Shown here piece after piece: positions 19,297-27,991 of a stretch of DNA of 47,613 nt. Under the pieces are notes generated by a model. It saw only the letters and a list, made by a program, of their open reading frames with translations. It had not been told where the DNA came from and ran no database searches. Source of the stretch: Deltaproteobacteria bacterium. GTDB taxonomy: Bacteria > Desulfobacterota > Syntrophia > Syntrophales > JAIPED01. Location of the stretch: the NCBI GenBank assembly GCA_021737325.1, contig JAIPED010000007.1:1-47613 (forward strand), given 5' to 3'. Position 1 is the first letter of the stretch; each line of letters starts with the position of its first letter. A program made the translations under genes and the position numbers.

Positions 19297-20535
19297 CTTG
19301 CATATTAAGTTTCTTAACTGAAATATCTTACCATTGTGAATTAACTTAAAATCAATATTGTTTAAAAATTTGAGATCAATTGATTTTATTTCTTTCATCA
19401 AGTGAGTTGGATTGTAAAAGAGTTGCATCGTTTTACTAAAAAGATATGTATATGATGCTGTTACTTCAAACAAAGTATAACAATAATCATGAAAGGATTG
19501 TTGCATATATTCTCGAGACATAATTGACAAGTACACAAGTCTTGCGAACGGGTGTGGATGAGATTTTGAGATACTAAAGCCTTTCACTGCGTCGATGACC
19601 ACCAAAAAATTAATAAATATTAGTGGCGAAATAACTTGAAAAATCGCTGACAACTTATCACATTTAACAAAATCAACAACGCTATCAAGAAGAATGTTAA
19701 ATGCTAAAATATCTGCCTGTACCTCATTTGAATGATAATTGTCGCTTTGTATGTGGTTTAAAATAACATGAGAATACTCATGTAATAAAATGAATTGTAC
19801 AACGCATGAATTCATTGCGGCTATACTTATAGAAACTATTTCTGAAATTTCAGAAAGCTCTTTGTCCATATCTAATTCCAGCATTTTTTCAGTTTTAATT
19901 CCGTCTTCATATAATTTTGCAAGTTCCGCAATTCCTTTTGCCGATTTTAAGAAAACTTTTTCCAAAAAATCTTGCGAAGCTACTTCACCAGAGCTCATTG
20001 TTTTAAATAAAGTATTTATTACGGTTGGTAGCAAATATCGTTCAGACAAATCGTTTATTGTCCGATTAAAAATAATGGAATACTCTGATTCGCTCTGCTT
20101 TACATATGCCTCTAAATCAAAATCAAAAGATTGAATAACAGGTATAGTCTTTAAAAATAAACTTAACCAGTTTTCAGAAGCATCACAATCAATGGCACTT
20201 TTTAAAGCATTCTTTCTAATCAAGTCGATTTCATTTTTGTAAAATTTCCCATTTTTTTTAAAATATTTTTCTATATTATTAATACTTTCGTCACAGAATA
20301 CCTTGATGGATTTTTGTCCGGCTTCAAGGAAGTTTTGTAAAGTGAAATTGTCTAAATCTAACCCATATTGCTCAAGTAATTTTTGGGATTGATAAGCGCC
20401 TTTTGAATTTTTATCTAAAGAATAAAATCTGCTCTGTATCGTTACCTTAAGGCGGTTTAAAAGGGTTTGTGGTTCAATGCCAACTTTTTTTGAATATCTA
20501 TAAAATGACTTTTTCTCAATTTCTAATATATTCAT
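19291..20535 (-). CDS. HEXXH metallopeptidase-like protein with membrane-like segment, unknown function
   Basis: FILLHEYSHVILNH...NEVQADILAFNILL (HEXXH plus downstream E..AD), hydrophobic segment FQVISPLIFINFLVVIDAV, then SHPHPFARLVYLS (M48-like HP...R). Confidence 0.7.
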   Translation of the reverse strand: MNILEIEKKSFYRYSKKVGIEPQTLLNRLKVTIQSRFYSLDKNSKGAYQSQKLLEQYGLDLDNFTLQNFLEAGQKSIKVFCDESINNIEKYFKKNGKFYKNEIDLIRKNALKSAIDCDASENWLSLFLKTIPVIQSFDFDLEAYVKQSESEYSIIFNRTINDLSERYLLPTVINTLFKTMSSGEVASQDFLEKVFLKSAKGIAELAKLYEDGIKTEKMLELDMDKELSEISEIVSISIAAMNSCVVQFILLHEYSHVILNHIQSDNYHSNEVQADILAFNILLDSVVDFVKCDKLSAIFQVISPLIFINFLVVIDAVKGFSISKSHPHPFARLVYLSIMSREYMQQSFHDYCYTLFEVTASYTYLFSKTMQLFYNPTHLMKEIKSIDLKFLNNIDFKLIHNGKIFQLRNLICKI

Positions 20536-20543
20536 TTTGTGGA

Positions 20544-20897
20544 TTATTTTTCTTTTGAGGTGATTTGATCATAGAATTCTATGCATTCAGCTTTCTCTTC
20601 TGGCAACATGTGGGTAATGTTTAAGTCCACATGATATATTTCGATTTTTACTTTATAGTCTTTTTGATTTCGTAGGTCTAAAATCTTTTCAATAAGTCGA
20701 ATTATGAAATGACTTGCTACTGCGCCACCTACAGTTACACATAAGGTTTCTACAATTCCAATTGATTTTGCATTACTTAGCACTAAATCATACTTATCAG
20801 TTTTAGCTAAAATTTTATCGTTAGAAATTTCTTTAGCAATAGAATTGCCTTCAGCACCCTTAGATAATATTTCTATTGATCCCATTTTTTCAATCAT
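20544..20897 (-). CDS. Small protein with a single hydrophobic segment, partner of the peptidase-like protein
   Basis: MIEKMGSIEIL...SIGIVETLCVTVGGAVASHFIIRLIEKILDLRNQKDYKVKIEIYHVDLNI. ATG 20897 has GAAGGGGAAATT upstream; the ORF-track start at 20966 would lie inside the attC-like site. Confidence 0.65.
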   Translation of the reverse strand: MIEKMGSIEILSKGAEGNSIAKEISNDKILAKTDKYDLVLSNAKSIGIVETLCVTVGGAVASHFIIRLIEKILDLRNQKDYKVKIEIYHVDLNITHMLPEEKAECIEFYDQITSKEK

Positions 20898-20947
20898 AAT
20901 TTCCCCTTCTCTGTATTTGTTGCCAGTTCTAAACATCGTTTTTGAGG

Positions 20948-21019
20948 ATATAACGACCAAGTTCACTGGCGGGGATGGAGCGTAGCGGAATCACCGTCCA
21001 GTGCAGCGTCTTGTTCGCT
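20948..21019 (-). repeat. attC-like recombination site (site C), 3' of CBASS cassette
   Basis: Minus strand: AGCGAAC-AAGACGCTGCACTGGACGGTGATT-CCGCTACGCTCCA-TCCCCGCCAGTGAACTTGGTC-GTTATAT. 72 bp like site A, and shares AACAAGACGCTRCACT...ATTCCGCTACGCTCCA with it. Confidence 0.8.
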
Positions 21020-21032
21020 GTTGTGTGTTGCA

Positions 21033-21707
21033 TCATGATCTTTCATTATCCGTATAACTTTCACCAACAGTCATTGGGTGAGGTGGAAGATCTCCTGGTA
21101 TTTCGTCAAGTTGCTGGTTTGTTCGGAAAGTAAGCGTTACCGTTCCGGTTGTCTTGCGTTGCGTCCAGTATTCACCTTCGAGTTTGTGAACTGCTTCCCC
21201 GATTATGTTAAATAACATCGTACCATCCTGTGGTGTACTTCTTTCTCGAAAAAAAGCTTTTGGTCTACTCGTGTAGGAGTAGCAAAGCCGTCGAACCTGG
21301 GCGTCCTTGTCAATGCAAAATCCCTCAAGGTAGCTGTGGCTTTCCATTTCCCCTGTTCTCATGACGCAACTCATTCGACCAAAGCTCTGTTTTATAGCTA
21401 AGATCGTAGGGATAGGAGCGGGTATGTTTCCTTCAGCATCCTTCCAGTTCGTTTGAATATGGCCTTGCCATGTACCGTTCAAATCGGGGAAAGGTATAAG
21501 CCAACCTTGAAAACGCTTCCAGCGCCAAAGCCAGACGGTGAAAACGAAGTAGGCGAAACAGTCCGCTGTGGCGACAATCGGGATGAGCCGAAGTAGGTCA
21601 AGGAAATTTCGAGGGTCAAACCCTTGAATTATCGCAACTAAGAAGAGGATAATCGCAGAGAAACTGGCAAGTAGGTAGAAAAATGGTTTCATGTTCAAAT
21701 TCTTCAT
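21033..21707 (-). CDS. Cap15-like CBASS effector (2TM, beta-strand-rich domain)
   Basis: Two N-terminal TM helices, then FPDLNGTWQGHIQTN...PIPTILAIKQSFGRMSCVMRTGEMESHSYLEGF...LCYSYTSRP, the 2TM-beta effector pattern. ATG overlaps the upstream CD-NTase stop (ATGA). Confidence 0.85.
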   Translation of the reverse strand: MKNLNMKPFFYLLASFSAIILFLVAIIQGFDPRNFLDLLRLIPIVATADCFAYFVFTVWLWRWKRFQGWLIPFPDLNGTWQGHIQTNWKDAEGNIPAPIPTILAIKQSFGRMSCVMRTGEMESHSYLEGFCIDKDAQVRRLCYSYTSRPKAFFRERSTPQDGTMLFNIIGEAVHKLEGEYWTQRKTTGTVTLTFRTNQQLDEIPGDLPPHPMTVGESYTDNERS

Positions 21708-22324
21708 GTTTCATCCTCAAATCCGATGTAATCCCATGAAGCGGACATGAAAGCACGTGTTTGCTGCCATGTCCACTTTTGCTCTGTGTGGAAAAGATAG
21801 ATCAAGTCACTCACTTCACCCCATCCATTGCAGTCTTCATTCTTAAGGGTATTGTTAAACAGAAATGCCAGAGTGGATCGGATGTCCTCCCAATATGAGT
21901 TGTTCTGAAAGTTGATATTTGGAATGTTCCAAACAAGGCACTCTATGAGAAAACCAGGTATATCTGCCGCTTTAATGCCCTGCTCAGTCATTTCACTCGA
22001 AAGTGTCTTCAAAACTCGAACAACTGACTTGAATCGAGTACCAGTTTGTTTGTTCTTATCCACGCCATTCTCGTAATGTTGTTCGGGCCAGTTAATAACA
22101 CGGTTACCTTCCTTATCCGTCCGAAGCTCCACGCCTTCAATGTAAGTGCCATCGGCATTGTACCGTCGATGCTCGAAGAAGGCTACCACATCGGCTGCAA
22201 CATGGTAACTCGTTTCATGGATGTCGAATTCCTTGTTTCCTCGCTTTACAGCCGCCCGCCCGAAATAGTTAACCAAAGCCTCTTCAACTTCGTTTTTAAA
22301 TTGGGGGTATTCATACTCACCAAA
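21704..22324 (-). pseudogene. CD-NTase (CBASS nucleotidyltransferase), N-terminally truncated
   Basis: EYEYPQFKNEVEEALVNYFGRAAVKRGNKEFDIHETSYHVAADVVAFFEHRRY...RVINWPEQHYENGVDKNKQTGTRFKSVVRVLKTL is CD-NTase-like, but there is no GS/DxD catalytic N-terminus. An in-frame TAA lies at 22325-22327 and TAG at 22373-22375. Confidence 0.8.
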
Positions 22325-22615
22325 TTATTTGTCAACAGCAGGATCCTTGTATTTCGGCTTGCTATCCCTATTCTAACGCCATGACTTGGCCAAAGTATTA
22401 TGTCCTGATTGAAATCATGTTTATGCGGCTACGCGAACCTGCACTGAAAAGACAAACCGGTCAATTCACGGAGCAGTGATGGACGCTACTGTAACTTCCA
22501 TTGAGACAAAGACGGCTAGCGCCTCCCGTGGTTGCCGTGAAAAGAACCCTCTTAACAGAATAAGGCCGTAATCGCTGGACGGCACTCCTTGGCTTCCAGA
22601 GGGCGAAGCCAAGCC

Positions 22616-23195
22616 TTACTGCCCCTGATACTCCAATGAAGAATGATGTACAACTATGCGAAGCGCACCTGCATCATCTTTGACAAACTGCCAGGTTTTG
22701 TCCACCGTGGTTACTTTTCCATCTTTATCGGTGAAATGGACTTTACCCATGCTGGTGGCGCTATTACCCGCAATGAAGATGCCTGCATTCTCTGTTGTAC
22801 ACTTTATCCAACCCTTTAGAGCGAACCCCGTATCGTGAGGAAAGGAAGGATCTCCGCCAACAAAATAGGATAAGGCTCCCTCTCGTGTTGTACGGAAAGT
22901 TTGAGGATTAACGCTGAGCGTTGGCTTGAAGAGCACCGCACCCAGTTGGTAGCCGTAGGTGGTATCAATAAACTTTTCGGATAACGCCCTTGCCGCAGCG
23001 TGTCCGCTGTTCTCGTATGTGGTGCTAATTTCAACTATGGCATTGCACCAACACTGTTGAGCCGTCAGGACCTCACTGTTGAGCCGTCAGGACCTCGCCT
23101 TTAGAAATTGCCCGATTGACGACAATTTCTTGGGCGGAGGCATGGTGGACCGAGAATACAAGCGCTATCATTGCCATAAAAAACCTAAACTTCAT
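22616..23195 (-). pseudogene. Secreted SnoaL/NTF2-like protein gene disrupted by a 22-bp tandem duplication
   Basis: MKFRFFMAMIALVFSVHHASAQ...KGEVLTAQQ then a stop. Removing one copy of actgttgagccgtcaggacctc (23053-23074/23075-23096) restores ...AQQCWCNAIVEISTTYENSGHAAARALSEKFIDTTYGYQLGAVLFKPTLS...DKTWQFVKDDAGALRIVVHHSSLEYQGQ. Confidence 0.85.
23053..23096. repeat. 22-bp perfect tandem duplication
   Basis: actgttgagccgtcaggacctc x2. Confidence 0.98.
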
Positions 23196-23402
23196 TTGCG
23201 GTTCCTTTCTTTTCTGATGCTGGTCGTCAGCATTGCTCGCTGATTGCTTGTCGAAAACTGTCGTTTCCCTGCGTTGAAGCCTCAGAGGAAAAAGCAACAT
23301 TGTGTTGCCAACCTATCTTTTTTATTGTTGAAGTGATTCGTGTGGCGTCCCTGCGCTGTCCTCTCCCGACCTCACGCCCTCAGCATCTTTGCACATAGCC
23401 TA

Positions 23403-24113
23403 TTAAGGTTTCTCGGCGTATGAAGGACGCAGATAGAGGGGAACAAAAGAGAGTGGATTAAGCGTTATGCCCTTTTCCAGAAGCTTTGCCGCATAAAGTC
23501 CCAACAAACCTGCCTGCACCGCATTATCATCAAGAAAAATTGCTGTTTCTCCATAGGTATCGGCAATTAACTGGCGGTGTAGCAAAGCTCCATCACCAAC
23601 AAAAATTGCTCTTTGCGGAATGAGCTGCAAATCATCGAGGGAGAGAAGCTCGGGCGGTTTTATCATGCGAACTAACGGCACGGCTGAATCAGCAACGGCT
23701 GAGAGACTATAGGTGGCACCATAGATGGATTTACCGCCTGCCGCAATCAACGGAGTAATCACTACACTATCGGGAGGTAGCTCCTTGCAGATAGCCCAAG
23801 CGTTGAGCGTCAGTGCCTCCAAGGAAGAGACACCAATTAGGGGAATATCCAGAGCGAGAGCAAAGCCCTTGGCGGTGGCACAAGCAATTCTTACCGCCGT
23901 GAAGGAGCCGGGACCTATCGTCAGAGCGCAGGCATCTATCTGGGCAATATCCAGAGAGCAAGCGGCGCACGACTTTGCGATTGTAGGCATGAGCTTTGTG
24001 GAGAGATTTTCCACCGCGGTGGCCGAAAATTCTGCCAGTATTTTCCCTTTTGTGCCATCAACTATGGCGACCCCAAGCGATTTTCCCGAGCAATCAAATG
24101 CGAGTATCTTCAT
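23403..24113 (-). CDS. tsaB: tRNA threonylcarbamoyladenosine biosynthesis protein TsaB
   Basis: MKILAFDCSGKSLGVAIVD...LTIGPGSFTAVRIACATAKGFALALDIPLIGVSSLEAL. Confidence 0.93.
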   Translation of the reverse strand: MKILAFDCSGKSLGVAIVDGTKGKILAEFSATAVENLSTKLMPTIAKSCAACSLDIAQIDACALTIGPGSFTAVRIACATAKGFALALDIPLIGVSSLEALTLNAWAICKELPPDSVVITPLIAAGGKSIYGATYSLSAVADSAVPLVRMIKPPELLSLDDLQLIPQRAIFVGDGALLHRQLIADTYGETAIFLDDNAVQAGLLGLYAAKLLEKGITLNPLSFVPLYLRPSYAEKP

Positions 24114-25210
24114 TATTTACCAAATATGCGGGATAAGTTGTCGGCGATGTTAACATTGGCACGGTTTAGATCGATGAAGACAACATAAACCATCAAGGCA
24201 ACAAGGAGGATGAATCCTATTTTATGGGCCATTTCCATCACCCTAGGATGTAACGGCCGTCCGCTAATTGCCTCAATGGCATAAAAGAGGAGGTGACCAC
24301 CATCAAGCACTGGTAGGGGAAAGAGGTTAATAATGCCCAGATTGATACTCAAGAATGCCATTAGGAGCAAAAAGGGTAAAACTCCGGCTTTCGCCTGTGT
24401 CCCCGCCATTTGGGCAATTGCCAGTGGACCTCCGAGCGATTCCGCGGGAGAAACCACCCCTTGGAAAATTTTGGCAATTCCTAACAGAGTAAGTTGGGTA
24501 ACAGCGACAACCTTGTCAGCGCCTTTCCACACAGCAATGAAGGGGTTATATCTTTTAACTATTACTTTATCCGTCGGCGTTATTCCCATGCGGAAAATAA
24601 AAGTTTCTTCCCCAAAAACATTGCGCGTCGCTTCTTTTTTGGGAGTTATTGTTGTTATCTCGGTTTTGTCGCCACGCGAAAGAACAATGCGCATTGGTGA
24701 ACCATCAGCCTGGGTAATTGCCGCAACAACATCATCCCAGGCGGTGATTTTTTTGTCATCAATGCCCACAATACTATCTCCCACACGCACGCCAGCAACT
24801 TGCGCGGGAGAATCCTGAGCTATCTTACCTATTTCCGCTGTAGGAACGGGAATTCCTGCGAGGTAAACCCCAGCAAAAATTAATACCGCCAAGGCAAAAT
24901 TGAAAAACGGCCCTGCTGCCACAACAAGTGCTTTTTTCCCTACCGACTGGTGGCTAAACGAGCGCTTTTTATCTTCCTCGCTGATAATATCTGCGGGGTT
25001 TTCACCCTCTAACTTTACATAACCCCCCAGTGGTAGCAGTGCGAGGATATACTCTGTTTCCCCAATTTTTTTACTTAGAAGCTTCGGTCCAAAACCCAAG
25101 GAAAACTTGGTAACCTTGATGTTAAAAGCCTTCGCAACGATAAAATGTCCCAACTCGTGGATGAATATCAACACCCCGATAAGAATCAAAAACGAAACTG
25201 CTGTTGTCAT
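24113..25210 (-). CDS. rseP: RIP (site-2) metalloprotease RseP
   Basis: HELGHFIVAKAFNIKVTKFSLGFGPKL, PDZ region, LFPLPVLDGGHLLFYAIEAISGRPL. Confidence 0.95.
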   Translation of the reverse strand: MTTAVSFLILIGVLIFIHELGHFIVAKAFNIKVTKFSLGFGPKLLSKKIGETEYILALLPLGGYVKLEGENPADIISEEDKKRSFSHQSVGKKALVVAAGPFFNFALAVLIFAGVYLAGIPVPTAEIGKIAQDSPAQVAGVRVGDSIVGIDDKKITAWDDVVAAITQADGSPMRIVLSRGDKTEITTITPKKEATRNVFGEETFIFRMGITPTDKVIVKRYNPFIAVWKGADKVVAVTQLTLLGIAKIFQGVVSPAESLGGPLAIAQMAGTQAKAGVLPFLLLMAFLSINLGIINLFPLPVLDGGHLLFYAIEAISGRPLHPRVMEMAHKIGFILLVALMVYVVFIDLNRANVNIADNLSRIFGK

Positions 25211-25244
25211 TGTCTTTTCCTTCCGTAAATGAGCTCTAAATTCC

Positions 25245-26426
25245 TTAGGTTACTCGTGGGTAACTTGCCACCAACACTCGCTCTGTCAAAATCCGTTCCG
25301 CTTCAGCACGGGCTAACGCATCCGCCTGAATAATCTCCTCTAACGAGGGGTTTTCTTTGTCTTTAAAAGAACTCAATGTGGCGGCGATTAACGAGGAAAT
25401 CTGCAAAAAGTCAATGCGTTCCGCCAAAAAGGCCTCAACGGCAATTTCGTTGGCGGCATTCATTACCGCAGGAAGAATGCCGTCAGTGTGCAAGACGCTT
25501 CGTGCAATGGCAAGGCAGGGAAATTTTTCCTCATCGGGCGGGAAAAATTCCAACGCGCCAACGGAAACGAGGTCCAAACGGGAAAAATTGAGAGGTTTGC
25601 GTTCAGGAAAATGCAGGGCATAGGCAATGGCTAGACGCATATCGGGTGCCGCAAGTTGTGCCAATAGCGAACCATCGTTAAACTCCACCAACGAATGCAC
25701 GATGCTCTGGGGGTGAATGATAGCCACTAGCCTATCGGGGGAAACACCAAACAGCCATCGTGCTTCAATCAGCTCCAAACCCTTGTTCATCATCGTTGCC
25801 GAATCAATGCTAATTTTTTTCCCCATGCGCCAACGGGGATGCTGCATGGCGCTGGCGGGGGTTATTTCTTTGGTTATTTCCTGACGAAAGAAGGGGCCGC
25901 CTGAAGCGGTGATGATGATTCTGCTAACATTGCGGATATCCTCGCCGTTAAGACATTGAAAAATTGCGCTATGCTCGCTGTCAATGGGCAGAACCCTTGT
26001 GCCCTGTTTTTCTGCCAGAGTCATCACGATCCGCCCCGCCATTACCAAAGTTTCTTTGTTCGCAATGGCGATGTCCTTGCCCGCATTAATGGCGGCAATA
26101 GTTGGTTTTAAGCCTGCCGCACCCACCATCGCAGAGACCACCAGATCTGCCTCATGAAATCCGGCAACCTCCGCATAGCCCGCATCGCCATGGAGTATCT
26201 CTCCGCCAAACCGTCTGCCGACTACTTTTTTTAACGCATCGGCCTGCGCTGTGTCTAACACCGCAACGAGCTTGGGGCAAAATTCTTCCATCTGTTGGGC
26301 AAGCAGTGCGATATTCCGTCCTCCTGCTAACGCGCAAACTCCGAGCTGCCCCTCGGAAAAGCGCACGACATCAAGGGTGTTTGCCCCGATTGTCCCAGTA
26401 GCTCCCAGAATGGCGATTTTCTTCAT
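25245..26426 (-). CDS. dxr: 1-deoxy-D-xylulose-5-phosphate reductoisomerase
   Basis: MKKIAILGATGTIGANTLDVVR...ALANKETLV-like, ITASGGPFFR, MGKKISIDSATMMNKGLELIEARWLF. Confidence 0.97.
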   Translation of the reverse strand: MKKIAILGATGTIGANTLDVVRFSEGQLGVCALAGGRNIALLAQQMEEFCPKLVAVLDTAQADALKKVVGRRFGGEILHGDAGYAEVAGFHEADLVVSAMVGAAGLKPTIAAINAGKDIAIANKETLVMAGRIVMTLAEKQGTRVLPIDSEHSAIFQCLNGEDIRNVSRIIITASGGPFFRQEITKEITPASAMQHPRWRMGKKISIDSATMMNKGLELIEARWLFGVSPDRLVAIIHPQSIVHSLVEFNDGSLLAQLAAPDMRLAIAYALHFPERKPLNFSRLDLVSVGALEFFPPDEEKFPCLAIARSVLHTDGILPAVMNAANEIAVEAFLAERIDFLQISSLIAATLSSFKDKENPSLEEIIQADALARAEAERILTERVLVASYPRVT

Positions 26427-27259
26427 CCGACAATGAACACCTTATAGTAATAGACCAGCGGAAAAACGAACAATAAGCAATCAATACGATCGAGAATGCC
26501 TCCATGCCCAGGGAGGATCCTGCCTGAATCCTTTACCCCTGCGGCGCGCTTTAGCATCGACTCACATAAATCGCCAATCTGTCCTAGCATCGATCCGCCG
26601 ATGGTAATAATGGCGATGTGGTAAAAGGCAACCTCCGACAAAAAAAAGTGGGCGAAGATTCCCCCGCCGATAAGTGCGCCCAGCGGAATCGCTAAAAACC
26701 CCGCGACAGTTTTGTTGGGGCTAACGCTGGGCAGGAGCTTTCTTTTTCCCCATGTTTTCCCCACATAAAATGCGGCGACATCTCCCGCCACGGGAAAGAT
26801 GATAACGAAAAATACCCACCCAATGCCGAAATCTCGTAGGCCGACGATATGTACAAGAAGAAGCGGAATATAAACAATGCCAAACACGGTTGCCATGGGT
26901 CGATTAAATACCGCTTCCTTTACCTGTTCTCGAAAGAGGCTTAAAGAAAAAGAGACGATGGTAGCGCCAACCAAGAACGAAAGGATGACGGCAAAATGCT
27001 CCTCAGAAAACGCCCAGATAACCACGGGGCAGGCGAGGAACAAGACCAACTTTTCGCCTATGGCGTTTTTTCCGAGGGTGATCTCTCCGTATTCATACAT
27101 ACCCAGCAGAGCAACAGCGGTGATGAAATAAAGAAAAACGGTAGCAGAAGCATACGCGATCAGGAGTATTACCGCTGGCCCCAAAACTGCGGCAGTGAGC
27201 CATCTTTGGCGATGCGAAGTTAGCGCTGGTGAAGCATCCGTTGGTTTTGTCGTGTGCAT
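26423..27259 (-). CDS. cdsA: Phosphatidate cytidylyltransferase
   Basis: C-terminal S..KR..GVKDSGRILPGHGGILDRIDCLLFVFPLVYY signature. Confidence 0.95.
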   Translation of the reverse strand: MHTTKPTDASPALTSHRQRWLTAAVLGPAVILLIAYASATVFLYFITAVALLGMYEYGEITLGKNAIGEKLVLFLACPVVIWAFSEEHFAVILSFLVGATIVSFSLSLFREQVKEAVFNRPMATVFGIVYIPLLLVHIVGLRDFGIGWVFFVIIFPVAGDVAAFYVGKTWGKRKLLPSVSPNKTVAGFLAIPLGALIGGGIFAHFFLSEVAFYHIAIITIGGSMLGQIGDLCESMLKRAAGVKDSGRILPGHGGILDRIDCLLFVFPLVYYYKVFIVG

Positions 27260-27274
27260 GAAGAATGAACCTTT

Positions 27275-27991
27275 CTATTCGGTATCAATACCGCCGAAGC
27301 GGCGTTTTCTGCTACTGTATTCAGCAATTGCTGCCAGAATATCCGCCTCACCAAAATCAGGCCAAAGCGTATCGGTAAAATAAAATTCGGCATAGGCGCA
27401 TTGCCATAGGAGAAAGTTGCTCAGCCGCTTTTCTCTACCCGTGCGGATTAACAAATCAGGATCGGGGATTCCCGCGGTGTAGAGGTTCTTGGCAAAAAAA
27501 TCTTCGTCAATCTCTTCCAAGTCTATCGGACTTTTTCTATCGGCGATGACGATGTTTTTAATTGCCCTGAGCATTTCCTGCCTACCTCCATAACTCAAAG
27601 CGATAGTAAGCGTTAAACCTTTGCATTTACTCGTGAGTTCCATGGTGTCATGAAGCGCTTGGCGTGCTTTTGGCGGCAGGCGGGAGGTGTCTCCGATTAC
27701 ATTGAGACGAATATCGTTTTTTTCCAACTTTTTTGCCTCTGAGCCTAAAAAGCTTAGAAGAAGCTCCATCAAGGACTTAATTTCATTTTTAGGTCTAAGC
27801 CAATTTTCTGTGGAAAAAGCGTAGAGCGTAAGATGCCCTATGCCAAGCTGGCGGACAACCTCCACCACCTGGCGAACGGTTTCCGCCCCTTTTTTATGGC
27901 CAAAAACCCTTTGCTGTCTTCTCTCTTGTGCCCAGCGACCATTGCCGTCCATGATGATCGCGATATGTTGGGGTAGTTGCCGATTAGACAT
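27275..27991 (-). CDS. uppS: Isoprenyl transferase (undecaprenyl diphosphate synthase)
   Basis: HIAIIMDGNGRWAQERRQQRVFGHKKGAETVR...DPDLLIRTGREKRLSNFLLWQCAYAEFYFTDTLWPDF. Confidence 0.97.
   Translation of the reverse strand: MSNRQLPQHIAIIMDGNGRWAQERRQQRVFGHKKGAETVRQVVEVVRQLGIGHLTLYAFSTENWLRPKNEIKSLMELLLSFLGSEAKKLEKNDIRLNVIGDTSRLPPKARQALHDTMELTSKCKGLTLTIALSYGGRQEMLRAIKNIVIADRKSPIDLEEIDEDFFAKNLYTAGIPDPDLLIRTGREKRLSNFLLWQCAYAEFYFTDTLWPDFGEADILAAIAEYSSRKRRFGGIDTE

Noticed and set aside
20897-20966. Start of the small cassette protein at 20966
   Set aside because: That GTG lies inside attC-like site C; ATG 20897 has a much better Shine-Dalgarno.
22550-22615. Hairpin at about 22590 as a further attC site
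   Set aside because: The 9-bp stem is perfect, but the flanks lack matching RYYYAAC/GTTRRRY boxes at proper spacing; kept only as a hairpin.
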